Shown: one piece after another, positions 1-8,808 of the stretch
Position numbering within the stretch: position 1 is the first letter of the stretch
Layout: each line of letters starts with the position of its first letter
From: Paenibacillus mangrovi
GTDB lineage: Bacteria > Bacillota > Bacilli > Paenibacillales > Paenibacillaceae
Direction of reading: 5' to 3'
NCBI RefSeq assembly: GCF_022898935.1
Contig: NZ_JALIRP010000017.1
Span: forward strand, 1-64,000
DNA length: 64,000 nt
The notes under the pieces: generated by a model
What the model saw: the letters and a program-made list of their open reading frames with translations, nothing else
Databases searched by the model: none
Told to the model about the DNA's origin: nothing
Translations under genes and position numbers: made by a program

Positions 1-228
1 CGGGATGGACGTACCGCTGGTGCACCAGTTGTTCCGCCAGGAGCATGGCTGGGTAGCTACGTACGGAAGGGATAAGCGCTGAAAGCATCTAAGCGTGAAG
101 CCCCCCTCAAGATGAGATTTCCCAATTCGTAAGACCCCTTGAAGACGACGAGGTAGATAGGTTGGAGGTGGAAGTGCAGCAATGCATGGAGCTGACCAAT
201 ACTAATCGGTCGAGGGCTTATCCTAAAA
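1..228 (+). rRNA. 23S ribosomal RNA, 3' end (partial)
   Basis: The window opens inside a 23S rRNA gene. The last ~230 bases are recognisable: the conserved stretch ending in GACCAATACTAATCGGTCGA at about 195-213 is the closing part of the molecule. The exact 3' end (about 228) is estimated from the B. subtilis gene. The 23S-5S spacer (229-431) holds inverted repeats such as TTCGAAG/CTTCGAA near 233-297, probably RNase III processing stems; no tRNA is visible in it. Confidence 0.95.
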
Positions 229-431
229 GTTTTTCGAAGAAAAACTGGCTTCGGAAGCGTTACGCTTTGCATCGAAGCAGCTTCGAAAACAAATTTTAAA
301 ACGCAAATTTATTTCGTATCTAGTTTTCAGGTGATCAAACATCTGAACGATTTTTAAGCTGCATGTCCTTTATAAGGATGGATATTTTGCTGGTGAGTAA
401 TCATTGAAGCAAGCGCAGCGCAAAAATCCTG

Positions 432-548
432 TTTGGTGGCGATGGCGGAGGGGTTCCACGCGTACCCATCCCGAACACGACCGTTAAGCCCTCCAGCGCC
501 GATGGTACTTGGACCGAAGGGTCCTGGGAGAGTAGGAAGCTGCCAAGC
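432..548 (+). rRNA. 5S ribosomal RNA
   Basis: A complete 5S rRNA of about 117 nt. The 5' arm GGTGGC (435-440) pairs with GCTGCC (539-544), closing helix I. The internal block CCCATCCCGAACACG (466-480) is the conserved loop of Bacillota 5S RNA. It lies ~200 nt after the 23S end in the usual 16S-23S-5S order and is followed directly by the operon terminator. End positions may be off by a few bases. Confidence 0.95.
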
Positions 549-552
549 AAAG

Positions 553-588
553 AACCACTGTTGATAACAATCGACGGTGGTTTTTTTA
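553..588 (+). terminator. rrn operon terminator
   Basis: An 8-bp stem, AACCACTG (553-560) with CGGTGGTT (575-582, one G-U pair), closes a 14-nt loop and runs into seven T residues. It sits 5 nt after 5S rRNA and ends the rRNA transcript. Confidence 0.85.
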
Positions 589-954
589 TTCGCTTTAATC
601 CTCGAATAAGCTGTGGATTAGTTCAAATCATCGAATGATCATCCACAGATCAAATAAAAATCCCTTTCAGTTCTTCGCACTTGTACACAAAGATATGCAC
701 TTCACTCACATTTCCCGCGTTGATTAGTATTCATTCCGCAAAAATTCGTCCACAAATTCACAAATTCATCCCCATCATTCACAGGTTGCTGTGCAGAATG
801 TGCATTTTCGCATGGTATTAATTTTGAAATAGGCTCTGCTTGTGGGTAAATCATTGACTTTGCCAACACCGTTTGCCATACTCGAGATGTAATCCACATG
901 AAGCAAGAAATATAATAGTAGTCTCTTTTCAAATACATAGGTGAGGTGAATGGG
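589..954 (+). promoter_or_regulatory. Intergenic region with candidate promoter for the GNAT gene
   Basis: This 366-nt gap has no gene I can support. A candidate sigma-A promoter is TTGACT (854-859), a 17-nt spacer and CATACT (877-882). A perfect TATAAT at 911-916 lacks a good -35 box. At 611-648 there is a nested inverted repeat (see findings). Small open frames here lack ribosome binding sites. Confidence 0.45.
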
Positions 955-2124
955 ATGGAGATCAGGACACTTACGCCCGAAGATTTTGATGCAATGATTG
1001 AGCTTGGGGAATATGCTTTCCAATATCGCATGTCTGCAGAACAAGAGGAAAAAGCAAGGAAACGGTTTACTCCGGAGAACACTTGGGGTGCTTTTGATGA
1101 AGAAGGACGACTAAGCGCGAAGCTCGCATTACTTCCTGTTGATATCTATGTTTATGGTGAAAAAATGCCGATGGCAGGGATCGCCGGGGTAGCAACTTGG
1201 CCGGAATACCGCAGGCAGGGCCTTGTGAAGCAGCTGCTTACGCACTCTCTTCAGGTGATGAATGAATCAGGCAAGCTTCTTTCCATGCTCCATCCGTTTT
1301 CATTTCCTTTTTACCGCAAGTACGGATGGGAAATGTTTAGTGAATATAAAAAATACGTCATTCCAACCGACAAGCTGCCGGCTAAGGAAGAAACCGAAGG
1401 TACAGTACGCCGCGATATCAAGGATATTGCGATTTTGAATCAGATATATGAAGAGTATGCCAAGGGTTATAACGGTATGATGCTCCGGAGTGAAGATCGC
1501 TGGAAGAATTCTATTTTAGATGATGAACATACCGCAGTGTATTATTCCCCATCCGGAGAACCGGAGGGATATCTGCTATATATAGCTGAGAAAAAAGAGC
1601 TGTTTGTAGCGGAGTTTGTATGGCTGAGTGAAGAGTCCAGAAAGGCATTATGGACATTCCTGTGCAATCATGACTCGATGGTAACCCAGACCGTATTGGC
1701 TCAATTGCCTGCAGATGACGGTTTGGCTTATATGCTAGCAGATCCACGAGTAACTCAGGAGATCGTACCATTCGGTATGGCCAGGATTGTTAACGCAGCA
1801 GGTTTTATAGAAGCGTTTCCTTTTCAAAGCAGTGGTCAAGAACAGTCCTGGACAGTACAAATCAGTGATCCCTACGCTCCTTGGAATGAAGGCGGCTGGC
1901 AATGGAAGTTATCGGGAGATGGTAAAGCATCGGCTATACCTGCTGATCCGAATGAGAAAACACAGCTTCAATGTGATATCCAAACGCTTACTACCATGAT
2001 GCTTGGCTACAAACGTCCTACAGAACTCTGGAAAATGGGAAGATTGACTGGAGAGGCCGAGGCCGTAACCCGACTGGAGTATGCTATTCCTGTAGGTCAA
2101 ACTTTTTTGCTCGACCACTTCTAA
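955..2124 (+). CDS. GNAT family N-acetyltransferase, Eis-like
   Basis: A 389-residue protein with the layout of the Eis-type acetyltransferases: an N-terminal GNAT domain, a second GNAT-like fold and a C-terminal sterol-carrier-like domain. The acetyl-CoA loop is visible as YRRQGLVKQLL near residue 85. Eis proteins acetylate amines of varied substrates, including aminoglycosides in mycobacteria; the substrate here cannot be read from sequence. I chose ATG 955 because GAGGTGA (943-949) lies 5 nt upstream; a GTG at 946 overlaps that site. The gene is monocistronic, flanked by the rrn terminator and its own terminator, and is not part of the conserved synteny around it. Confidence 0.85.
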   Translation: MEIRTLTPEDFDAMIELGEYAFQYRMSAEQEEKARKRFTPENTWGAFDEEGRLSAKLALLPVDIYVYGEKMPMAGIAGVATWPEYRRQGLVKQLLTHSLQVMNESGKLLSMLHPFSFPFYRKYGWEMFSEYKKYVIPTDKLPAKEETEGTVRRDIKDIAILNQIYEEYAKGYNGMMLRSEDRWKNSILDDEHTAVYYSPSGEPEGYLLYIAEKKELFVAEFVWLSEESRKALWTFLCNHDSMVTQTVLAQLPADDGLAYMLADPRVTQEIVPFGMARIVNAAGFIEAFPFQSSGQEQSWTVQISDPYAPWNEGGWQWKLSGDGKASAIPADPNEKTQLQCDIQTLTTMMLGYKRPTELWKMGRLTGEAEAVTRLEYAIPVGQTFLLDHF

Positions 2125-2134
2125 TCCGTGAGGT

Positions 2135-2168
2135 TCCCCTGTATGAAAAATGCGGGGGATTTTTTTTA
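2135..2168 (+). terminator. Terminator of the GNAT gene
   Basis: A 7-bp stem, TCCCCTG (2135-2141) with CGGGGGA (2153-2159), is followed by nine T (2160-2168). It starts 10 nt after the stop codon. Confidence 0.8.
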
Positions 2169-2169
2169 G

Positions 2170-2282
2170 ATTATAGAATTTATAAGTTTTCAGCGAAGCT
2201 GAACAATTCTATAATCGCAAGAAAAACTACATCTAAATGCGGTCTGTCTTCTCTGAAAGTACGGCGATAGATGTTTTTCTTA
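2170..2282. repeat. Two back-to-back imperfect inverted repeats
   Basis: Arm ATTATAGAATT (2170-2180) has a perfect partner AATTCTATAAT (2205-2215), with a further CAGC/GCTG stem inside. Immediately after, AAGAAAAAC...ATCTA (2219-2235) pairs with TAGATGTTTTTCTT (2268-2281), with a 3-nt insertion in the left arm. There is no reading frame. It is a non-coding palindromic unit between a terminator and the ctsR promoter, possibly a dispersed intergenic repeat; its copy number cannot be judged from one window. Confidence 0.7.
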
Positions 2283-2337
2283 TAAGGGGATGAAATCATG
2301 CAAAAAGGTCAAAAATGATAAAAATGGAGCTGCCCCC

Positions 2338-2365
2338 TTGGCAAAGGCTGAGAATGTGTTATAAT
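2338..2365 (+). promoter_or_regulatory. Sigma-A promoter of the ctsR operon
   Basis: TTGGCA (2338-2343), a 16-nt spacer and a perfect TATAAT (2360-2365). It lies ~230 nt upstream of ctsR, and the CtsR box begins 3 nt downstream of the -10 element, so repressor binding would cover the transcription start. Confidence 0.8.
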
Positions 2366-2367
2366 AT

Positions 2368-2394
2368 AGTCAAAGAAAGTCAAAGTCAATTGAC
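2368..2394 (+). promoter_or_regulatory. CtsR operator
   Basis: Two direct heptads AGTCAAA (2368-2374 and 2378-2384) separated by GAA match the known CtsR consensus (A/G)GTCAAANAN(A/G)GTCAAA exactly. A third GTCAA begins at once and forms the palindrome GTCAATTGAC (2385-2394). A lone GGTCAAA half-site lies upstream at 2307-2313. This implies autoregulation and heat or protein-stress induction of the operon. Confidence 0.92.
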
Positions 2395-2595
2395 GATTAA
2401 TATTGCATAAACTGTTTGAATCACACAGTTTGTGTATGATCTGAATTGCCTGATGTTACACTAACAAAGCAGAAGCTGCGGGTATACCGGCAGCCCATGT
2501 GTATATTCACTTTCTCCGGTTCGCACAATCCTGAAAATAGGAGCGAAAATGGGAAGTGACGGCTTTCAAGCAGCAATACAAGTGGAGGATGAATG

Positions 2596-3057
2596 ATGCG
2601 TAATATCTCTGATATTATTGAACAATATCTGAAGGGTATTTTGCATGAAAGTCCCGAGGGATTGATCGAAATACAGCGTAATGATTTGGCGGACCATTTT
2701 TCCTGTGTACCTTCCCAGATCAATTATGTGATAAGTACAAGATTTACGCTGGAGAAGGGCTATCTCGTGGAAAGCAAACGCGGAGGCGGCGGATATATCC
2801 GGATTAGGCGCATTGACCTTCCGCAGCATTCGGCGCTCCATACGCATCTTCATACGACAATTGGCAGTACCATTGACCAGACAGTCGCGGAAGGGCTGAT
2901 TTACCAGCTCGAGGAGGCCCGGTTTTTGAGTAAACGGGAGGCCAATATGATGCGAGCCGCCATTTCCAGAGAGGCCTTGATGGTCAAACTTCCCTACAGG
3001 GATGAGATACGTGCGAGAATCATGAAGGCGATGCTGATTTCTTTGCTAGGCAAATAA
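2596..3057 (+). CDS. ctsR: Transcriptional repressor CtsR
   Basis: Class III heat-shock repressor of 153 residues, the family length. The N-terminal winged helix-turn-helix covers about residues 1-70, with the glycine-rich wing R62-GGGG that both touches DNA and senses heat in the Geobacillus protein; the rest is the dimerisation domain. CtsR represses clp genes and is removed by McsB phosphorylation and ClpC/ClpP proteolysis. Of two adjacent ATG codons (2593, 2596) the second is better spaced from GGAGG (2584-2588) and gives R62 the same number as in Geobacillus. It is first in ctsR-mcsA-mcsB-clpC and its own operator lies upstream. Confidence 0.97.
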   Translation: MRNISDIIEQYLKGILHESPEGLIEIQRNDLADHFSCVPSQINYVISTRFTLEKGYLVESKRGGGGYIRIRRIDLPQHSALHTHLHTTIGSTIDQTVAEGLIYQLEEARFLSKREANMMRAAISREALMVKLPYRDEIRARIMKAMLISLLGK

Positions 3058-3085
3058 GTCTGCGGAGAAAAGGAGGTTCATCGAT

Positions 3086-3610
3086 ATGTTATGCCAAGAA
3101 TGTGGAAAGAGACCCGCGACACTGCATTTTACTAAAATCGTAAACGGCGAGAAAAATGAGTTCCATATTTGTGAAGCCTGTGCGAGGGAAAAGGGAGAAA
3201 TGATTCCGGGTACCTCGGGAGGCTTCTCAATACACAGCTTGTTATCAGGACTGCTTGATTTTGAAACCACGGGCAAAGGGGCTGCCAGCAGCGTCAAAGC
3301 ACCACAGACCCAGCGGTGCGAGGAATGCGGAATGACGTATTCCCAGTTCAGCAAAATCGGCCGGTTCGGCTGCAGCTCCTGTTATAAATATTTTGGCGAC
3401 CGTCTAGATCCTCTCTTCAAAAGAGTGCATGGGAACACCGTGCATGTCGGCAAAGTGCCGAAGAGAAGCGGCGGGCGGATTCAATTGAAACGTAAAATCG
3501 ATGATCTCAAGCTCGAACTGCAGCAGCGTATTCAACAGGAAGAATTTGAAGAAGCTGCACAGCTTCGGGACCAGATCAGAACCCTTGAAAAAGAAATGGC
3601 AGCACAGTAA
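3086..3610 (+). CDS. mcsA: McsA, activator of the protein arginine kinase McsB
   Basis: A 174-residue zinc protein. Four CXXC pairs are present, at C3/C6, C29/C32, C78/C81 and C96/C99, and a UVR-type coiled segment rich in E, Q and R fills the C-terminal ~40 residues. McsA binds and stimulates McsB and helps link stress sensing to CtsR inactivation. AAGGAGG lies ~10 nt before ATG 3086. It sits between ctsR and mcsB, as in B. subtilis. Confidence 0.95.
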   Translation: MLCQECGKRPATLHFTKIVNGEKNEFHICEACAREKGEMIPGTSGGFSIHSLLSGLLDFETTGKGAASSVKAPQTQRCEECGMTYSQFSKIGRFGCSSCYKYFGDRLDPLFKRVHGNTVHVGKVPKRSGGRIQLKRKIDDLKLELQQRIQQEEFEEAAQLRDQIRTLEKEMAAQ

Positions 3611-3639
3611 AGCACGCTTGAAGAGAGGAGGAATAGCAG

Positions 3640-4701
3640 ATGCCCAATCTCCGGTTTACCGAGAAAGCGCTGAGTGAATGGATGCGGGGAACGTCAAGCG
3701 ACTCCGATATTGTCATCAGCAGCCGGGTGCGGATCGCGCGGAACCTGCAGCACTTGCCTTTTCCCCTTTTGGCGACGCGCCAGCAGTCGGAGGAAGTGCT
3801 GAATCGTCTGGCTAAAGTGCCGGAGGAGAAGGATATCAAGTCTTTAGGAACATTTTATACCGTAAAACTGGATGAAATTGAGCCTATCGACAAAAATGTG
3901 CTGGTAGAGAAGCATTTAATCAGTCCCAGCCTGGCGAATGAGTCCCAAAACGGGGCCGTGATGATCAGTGAAGATGAATCCGTCAGCATTATGATTAACG
4001 AAGAGGATCATCTTCGCATTCAATGTCTATATCCGGGTTTTCAGGTCCGGGAGGCGTGGGAAAAGGCGACATCCATCGACGATCTTTTCGAGGCCGAGGT
4101 GGATTATGCGTTTGACGACAAGCGCGGTTACCTGACCAGCTGCCCAACCAATGTGGGAACGGGACTCCGTGCTTCGGTGATGATGCATTTGCCGGCACTG
4201 GTGATGACGCAGCAGATTAACAGGATTTTATCGGCTGTTTCGCAGGTTGGTCTTACCGTTAGAGGAATTTATGGTGAAGGCAGCGAAGCAATAGGAAACC
4301 TGTTTCAAATCTCCAATCAGATCACACTGGGGCAAACGGAGAATGAGATCATCGATAACCTGCACAGCGTTGTGCTGCAAATTATCGAGCATGAAAAGAA
4401 CGCACGCGCCCGGCTCATGAATGATTCACGTCTGCGCATTACGGACCGGATTAGACGGTCTTACGGCATTTTGTCTTATGCGGAGGTTGTGGATTCCAAG
4501 GAAGCTGGCCAAAGGCTCTCCGACGTGCGTCTGGGCATTGATCTCGGTATCGTGCAGGGTCCTTCGGTTGCGGTGATGAACGAACTGAACGTCATGACAC
4601 AGCCGGGTTTTTTGCAAAAAAAATACGGGCATGACATGAACAGTGAGGAACGGGACATTTACCGTGCAAGGTTGATTCGCGAGACACTCTCGAAGGCTTA
4701 G
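3640..4701 (+). CDS. mcsB: Protein arginine kinase McsB
   Basis: A 353-residue phosphagen-kinase homologue that phosphorylates arginine side chains, including those of CtsR, marking proteins for ClpC/ClpP. Visible family motifs are SSRVRIARN (27-35, nucleotide phosphate contacts), NEEDHLRIQ (120-128, with the catalytic acidic pair) and CPTNVGTGLR (168-177, the reactive cysteine segment). Length matches the family. GAGGAGG precedes ATG 3640, 29 nt after mcsA. Confidence 0.97.
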   Translation: MPNLRFTEKALSEWMRGTSSDSDIVISSRVRIARNLQHLPFPLLATRQQSEEVLNRLAKVPEEKDIKSLGTFYTVKLDEIEPIDKNVLVEKHLISPSLANESQNGAVMISEDESVSIMINEEDHLRIQCLYPGFQVREAWEKATSIDDLFEAEVDYAFDDKRGYLTSCPTNVGTGLRASVMMHLPALVMTQQINRILSAVSQVGLTVRGIYGEGSEAIGNLFQISNQITLGQTENEIIDNLHSVVLQIIEHEKNARARLMNDSRLRITDRIRRSYGILSYAEVVDSKEAGQRLSDVRLGIDLGIVQGPSVAVMNELNVMTQPGFLQKKYGHDMNSEERDIYRARLIRETLSKA

Positions 4702-4766
4702 GATACAGTTTTTTACATTAAGATTTAATTTGATTAAATAATTTTAAACTCATGGAGGTGCAGGAG

Positions 4767-7220
4767 ATGATGTTCGGAAGATTCACAGAACGCGCACAAA
4801 AAGTATTGGCACTCGCTCAAGAGGAAGCGGTTCGTCTAGGCCATAACAATATCGGTACAGAGCATATTTTGCTTGGACTGATTCGGGAAGGTGACGGCAT
4901 TGCCGCTAAGGCCTTGATTGGACTTGGACTGGGACTTGAAAAAATCCAGGATGAAGTGGAAACGCTCATCGGCAGAGGACAGGAGCAGCCTACCAATATC
5001 GCTTATACTCCGCGCGCCAAGAAAGTCATTGAACTGTCTATGGATGAAGCCCGCAAGCTGGGTCACACCTATGTGGGCACAGAGCATATTCTGCTTGGTC
5101 TGATCCGTGAAGGTGAAGGGGTAGCGGCAAGAGTGCTTAACAATTTGGGAATCAGCCTGAATAAAGCGCGTCAGCAGGTGCTGCAGCTGCTCGGAAGCAG
5201 CGAAGCGGTATCCAGCCATCACGGTACGCAGGCTAACGTCAGCACACCAACGCTGGATGGCCTGGCTCGTGACCTGACAGCAGCAGCAAAGGAAGGCAAC
5301 CTGGATCCGGTCATCGGCCGCAGCAACGAGATTGAACGCGTGATTCAGGTGCTGAGCCGCCGTACGAAGAACAATCCGGTTCTAATTGGTGAGCCAGGGG
5401 TAGGTAAAACCGCGATTGCGGAAGGTCTTGCCCAAAAAATCATCAACAACGAAATTCCCGAAACGCTGCGTGACAAACGCGTCATGACGCTGGATATGGG
5501 TTCTGTCGTGGCAGGCACCAAATATCGCGGCGAATTCGAAGACCGTTTGAAAAAAATTATGGATGAAATCCGCCAAGCCGGAAATATCATCCTGTTCATT
5601 GACGAGCTGCATACATTGATCGGTGCAGGCGGCGCTGAAGGCGCAATTGATGCTTCGAATATTCTGAAGCCGTCTCTGGCCCGCGGTGAGCTGCAATGCA
5701 TCGGTGCCACGACGCTTGACGAATATCGTAAATATATTGAAAAAGATGCCGCTTTGGAGCGTCGATTCCAACCAATTACGGTGGATCAGCCTTCTCCGGA
5801 AGAAGCGATTCAGATCCTGTTCGGTTTGCGTGACCGTTACGAAGCCCATCACCGCGTGAAAATTACAGATGAAGCGATCGTGGAAGCCGTGAAGTTGTCC
5901 GACCGCTACATCTCTGACCGGTTCCTTCCGGATAAAGCGATCGACCTCATTGACGAGGCGGGCTCCAAAGTAAGGCTTCATACGTATACCATACCGCCAA
6001 ATCTGAAAGAGCTGGAAAGCCGTCTTGAAGACATCCGTAAGGAAAAAGATTCGGCAGTCCAAAGCCAGGAATTTGAAAAAGCGGCAGCACTCCGTGATAC
6101 TGAGCAGAAGATTCGCGAGGAACTCGATACCACGAAGAACCAGTGGAAGGAAAAACAAGGTCGTACCGATTCTGAAGTAACACCGGAGGATATCGCTCAA
6201 GTAGTAGCCAGCTGGACCGGTATTCCTGTCCGCAAGCTGAAGGAAGAGGAAACCGAACGCCTGCTGAACATGGAAAGCATTCTACATGAACGCGTTATTG
6301 GCCAGGAAGAGGCCGTTAAAGCGGTCAGCCGAGCTGTACGCCGCTCTCGTGCGGGTCTGAAGGACCCGAAACGTCCGATTGGTTCGTTTATCTTCCTGGG
6401 ACCAACCGGTGTAGGTAAAACCGAGCTGGCTCGCGCCCTTGCTGAAGCGATGTTCGGCGACGAGAATGCCGTTATCCGTATTGATATGTCCGAGTATATG
6501 GAGAAACACTCCACATCCAGACTCGTCGGAGCGCCTCCGGGATATGTCGGGTATGAAGAAGGCGGCCAGCTGACCGAGAAGGTTCGCCGCAAGCCGTACT
6601 CTGTTGTACTACTAGATGAGATTGAGAAGGCGCATCCGGAAGTGTTCAACATCCTGCTGCAGGTGCTGGAAGACGGACGTCTGACCGACTCCAAAGGCCG
6701 TGTGGTCGATTTCCGCAACACTTTGATTATCCTCACTTCTAACGTGGGGGCAGAAGCGATCAAGCGGAATTCCACTTTAGGCTTTACCGCAGTGGCCGAT
6801 GCCGGCGCTGATTACAACAATATGAAGGATAAGGTGATGGGCGAGCTGAAAAAAAGCTTCCGTCCAGAGTTCCTGAACCGGATCGACGAAATCATCGTCT
6901 TCCACTCGCTGGAAGAGAAGCATATCGCCGAGATCGTCACTCTGATGTCCGAGGAACTGCGTAAACGCCTGCGCGAGTATGGCGTAGACTTTACACTGAC
7001 CGACAAAGCCAAGGCGTTCTTGGCCAAGGAAGGTTATGATCCTGCATTCGGTGCACGTCCGCTGCGCCGCGCGATTCAGAAGCATATTGAGGACCGTCTG
7101 TCCGAAGAGCTGCTGACTGGTAATGTAGTAAAAGGTGATTTGCTCGTCATCGATGAAGAAAACGGTGAACTCACCGTGAAGAAAAACGATAACGTACCTA
7201 GCTACCTAGCTAACTCCTGA
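4767..7220 (+). CDS. clpC: ATP-dependent Clp protease ATP-binding subunit ClpC
   Basis: HSP100 unfoldase of 817 residues that feeds substrates to ClpP. In order: two Clp-N repeats (about 1-145), first AAA+ module with Walker A GEPGVGKT (209-216) and Walker B ILFIDELH, the middle UVR/coiled-coil segment where MecA and McsB act, second AAA+ module with GPTGVGKT and VLLDEIEKAH, and the C-terminal small domain. The open frame extends to an ATG at 4752, but that codon overlaps the ribosome binding site GGAGGTG (4754-4760); the start MMFGRF at 4767 matches B. subtilis ClpC. Last gene of the CtsR operon. Confidence 0.97.
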   Translation: MMFGRFTERAQKVLALAQEEAVRLGHNNIGTEHILLGLIREGDGIAAKALIGLGLGLEKIQDEVETLIGRGQEQPTNIAYTPRAKKVIELSMDEARKLGHTYVGTEHILLGLIREGEGVAARVLNNLGISLNKARQQVLQLLGSSEAVSSHHGTQANVSTPTLDGLARDLTAAAKEGNLDPVIGRSNEIERVIQVLSRRTKNNPVLIGEPGVGKTAIAEGLAQKIINNEIPETLRDKRVMTLDMGSVVAGTKYRGEFEDRLKKIMDEIRQAGNIILFIDELHTLIGAGGAEGAIDASNILKPSLARGELQCIGATTLDEYRKYIEKDAALERRFQPITVDQPSPEEAIQILFGLRDRYEAHHRVKITDEAIVEAVKLSDRYISDRFLPDKAIDLIDEAGSKVRLHTYTIPPNLKELESRLEDIRKEKDSAVQSQEFEKAAALRDTEQKIREELDTTKNQWKEKQGRTDSEVTPEDIAQVVASWTGIPVRKLKEEETERLLNMESILHERVIGQEEAVKAVSRAVRRSRAGLKDPKRPIGSFIFLGPTGVGKTELARALAEAMFGDENAVIRIDMSEYMEKHSTSRLVGAPPGYVGYEEGGQLTEKVRRKPYSVVLLDEIEKAHPEVFNILLQVLEDGRLTDSKGRVVDFRNTLIILTSNVGAEAIKRNSTLGFTAVADAGADYNNMKDKVMGELKKSFRPEFLNRIDEIIVFHSLEEKHIAEIVTLMSEELRKRLREYGVDFTLTDKAKAFLAKEGYDPAFGARPLRRAIQKHIEDRLSEELLTGNVVKGDLLVIDEENGELTVKKNDNVPSYLANS

Positions 7221-7250
7221 TACGAACTCTTAGGAGTGATCTGAATTTTC

Positions 7251-7303
7251 AGAAGGGATTGTCCCGCTGCTTAGTATAAAGCAAGTGGGGCAATCCCTTT
7301 TAT
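7251..7303 (+). terminator. Terminator of the ctsR-clpC operon
   Basis: AAGGGATTG (7253-7261) pairs perfectly with CAATCCCTT (7291-7299); the stem continues with TCCC/GGGG inside. The downstream T run is short (TTTTAT), so termination may be incomplete. Confidence 0.75.
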
Positions 7304-7328
7304 GTATGTGTAAACTTTTTGCAAATAC

Positions 7329-7358
7329 TTTACGATAAATCTTAATAAATGGTAAAAT
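7329..7358 (+). promoter_or_regulatory. Candidate promoter for radA
   Basis: TTTACG (7329-7334), an 18-nt spacer and TAAAAT (7353-7358), in an AT-rich gap between the clpC terminator and radA. Moderate match to sigma-A. Confidence 0.45.
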
Positions 7359-7427
7359 TAAAATAATGCCAATTTTCTAAGTGACGACAAAAAAAGACAT
7401 ATTTCCGTATCGATAAAAGGAGAGGTC

Positions 7428-8795
7428 ATGGCTAAAACAAAAACTAAATTTTATTGTACAGAATGCGGCTATGAGGCTGCCAAATGGTATGGTAAATGTC
7501 CAGGCTGTCAGGCTTGGAATACGATGGTGGAAGAAACAGAAAGCGTCATAAAAACACAAGGGATGAGTTCTCCTCTTTTTCATAGTAAAGAAAAGGCGCT
7601 TTCGATCATAAATATAGAAAGCAGCAATGAAGCGCGTGTGCAAACCGGCATCGGTGAGCTCAACCGTGTACTTGGCGGAGGAATTGTTCCAGGGTCGCTA
7701 ATTCTGGTCGGCGGGGATCCTGGGATCGGGAAGTCGACGCTGCTGCTGCAAACCTCACATGCTTTGACACAATCAGGTCTACGCGTTTTGTATGTATCCG
7801 GTGAGGAATCGGTGCGTCAGACCAAACTCCGTGCGGACCGACTGGGAGCCTTATCTCCTGAGCTGTATGTCTTGTGCGAGACGAATATGGATCTTATCGA
7901 AGAAGCCATTAACAGTATTCAGCCGCAGTTTCTTGTAATTGACTCCATTCAGACCGTTTATATTCCGGAAGTAACCAGCGCTCCTGGCAGTGTGGCCCAG
8001 GTTAGGGAGTGTACGGCACGGTTTATGCGTGTAGCCAAAGGCTTGGGCATTGCCACCGTGCTTGTAGGGCATGTTACGAAGGAAGGAGCCATTGCAGGTC
8101 CGAGACTGCTTGAACATATGGTTGACTGTGTATTGTATTTTGAAGGGGAACGGCATCATACCTACAGGCTATTGCGGGCGGTCAAGAACCGCTTTGGATC
8201 CACCAATGAGATCGGTATATTCGAAATGAATGAATCCGGCCTTGTGGAAGTGGAGAACCCGTCGGAGCTGTTTTTGTCCGAGCGTCCGCTTGGCGTAGCG
8301 GGTTCGACGGTAGTGGCTAGCATGGAGGGAACCCGCCCTGTTCTGGTGGAACTTCAAGCGCTGATCTCTTCTACGCATTTCCCTTCACCGCGCCGGATGT
8401 GCACAGGTGTGGACCATCACCGGATGGGCCTCATTATCGCCGTATTGGAGAAGCGGATGGGAATGTTTTTGCAAAACCAGGATGCATATTTGAATGTTGC
8501 AGGCGGTGTGAAGCTGGATGAACCGGCGGTCGATTTGGCGATTGCTGTCAGCATAGCCTCCAGCTTCCGAGATATTCCGACAAAGCCTTTTGATGTGATG
8601 TTCGGAGAGGTAGGCCTGACCGGCGAGGTCAGAGCGGTCTCACGTGCTGAACAGCGGGTGAAAGAAGCCGAGAAGCTGGGCTTTAAACGGATTATCATGC
8701 CAGAGAAAAGCTTGAAAGGGTGGAAACATCCTAAAGGAATTGAAATCATCGGCATCAATACCGTGGCAGATGCACTAGCGGTCGCGTTAGATTAG
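7428..8795 (+). CDS. radA: DNA repair protein RadA/Sms
   Basis: A 455-residue RecA-like branch-migration ATPase for recombination intermediates. An N-terminal zinc finger (C10, C13, C24, C27) is followed by the RecA core with Walker A GGDPGIGKST (95-104), the RadA-specific KNRFG motif near residue 250 and a C-terminal Lon-protease-like domain. AGGAGAGG precedes ATG 7428. Its pairing with disA (13 nt downstream) is conserved; in B. subtilis RadA restrains DisA activity at branched DNA. Confidence 0.97.
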   Translation: MAKTKTKFYCTECGYEAAKWYGKCPGCQAWNTMVEETESVIKTQGMSSPLFHSKEKALSIINIESSNEARVQTGIGELNRVLGGGIVPGSLILVGGDPGIGKSTLLLQTSHALTQSGLRVLYVSGEESVRQTKLRADRLGALSPELYVLCETNMDLIEEAINSIQPQFLVIDSIQTVYIPEVTSAPGSVAQVRECTARFMRVAKGLGIATVLVGHVTKEGAIAGPRLLEHMVDCVLYFEGERHHTYRLLRAVKNRFGSTNEIGIFEMNESGLVEVENPSELFLSERPLGVAGSTVVASMEGTRPVLVELQALISSTHFPSPRRMCTGVDHHRMGLIIAVLEKRMGMFLQNQDAYLNVAGGVKLDEPAVDLAIAVSIASSFRDIPTKPFDVMFGEVGLTGEVRAVSRAEQRVKEAEKLGFKRIIMPEKSLKGWKHPKGIEIIGINTVADALAVALD

Positions 8796-8808
8796 GGGGC
8801 ATAAAGAG

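Noticed and set aside
57..272. Open frame antisense to 23S rRNA
   Set aside because: It lies inside a structural RNA gene.
229..431. Possible tRNA in the 23S-5S spacer
   Set aside because: No cloverleaf or T-loop GTTCRA box is visible; only processing-type inverted repeats.
702..1082. Antisense open frames upstream of and inside the GNAT gene
   Set aside because: No ribosome binding site, no domain, and they overlap the candidate GNAT promoter and gene.
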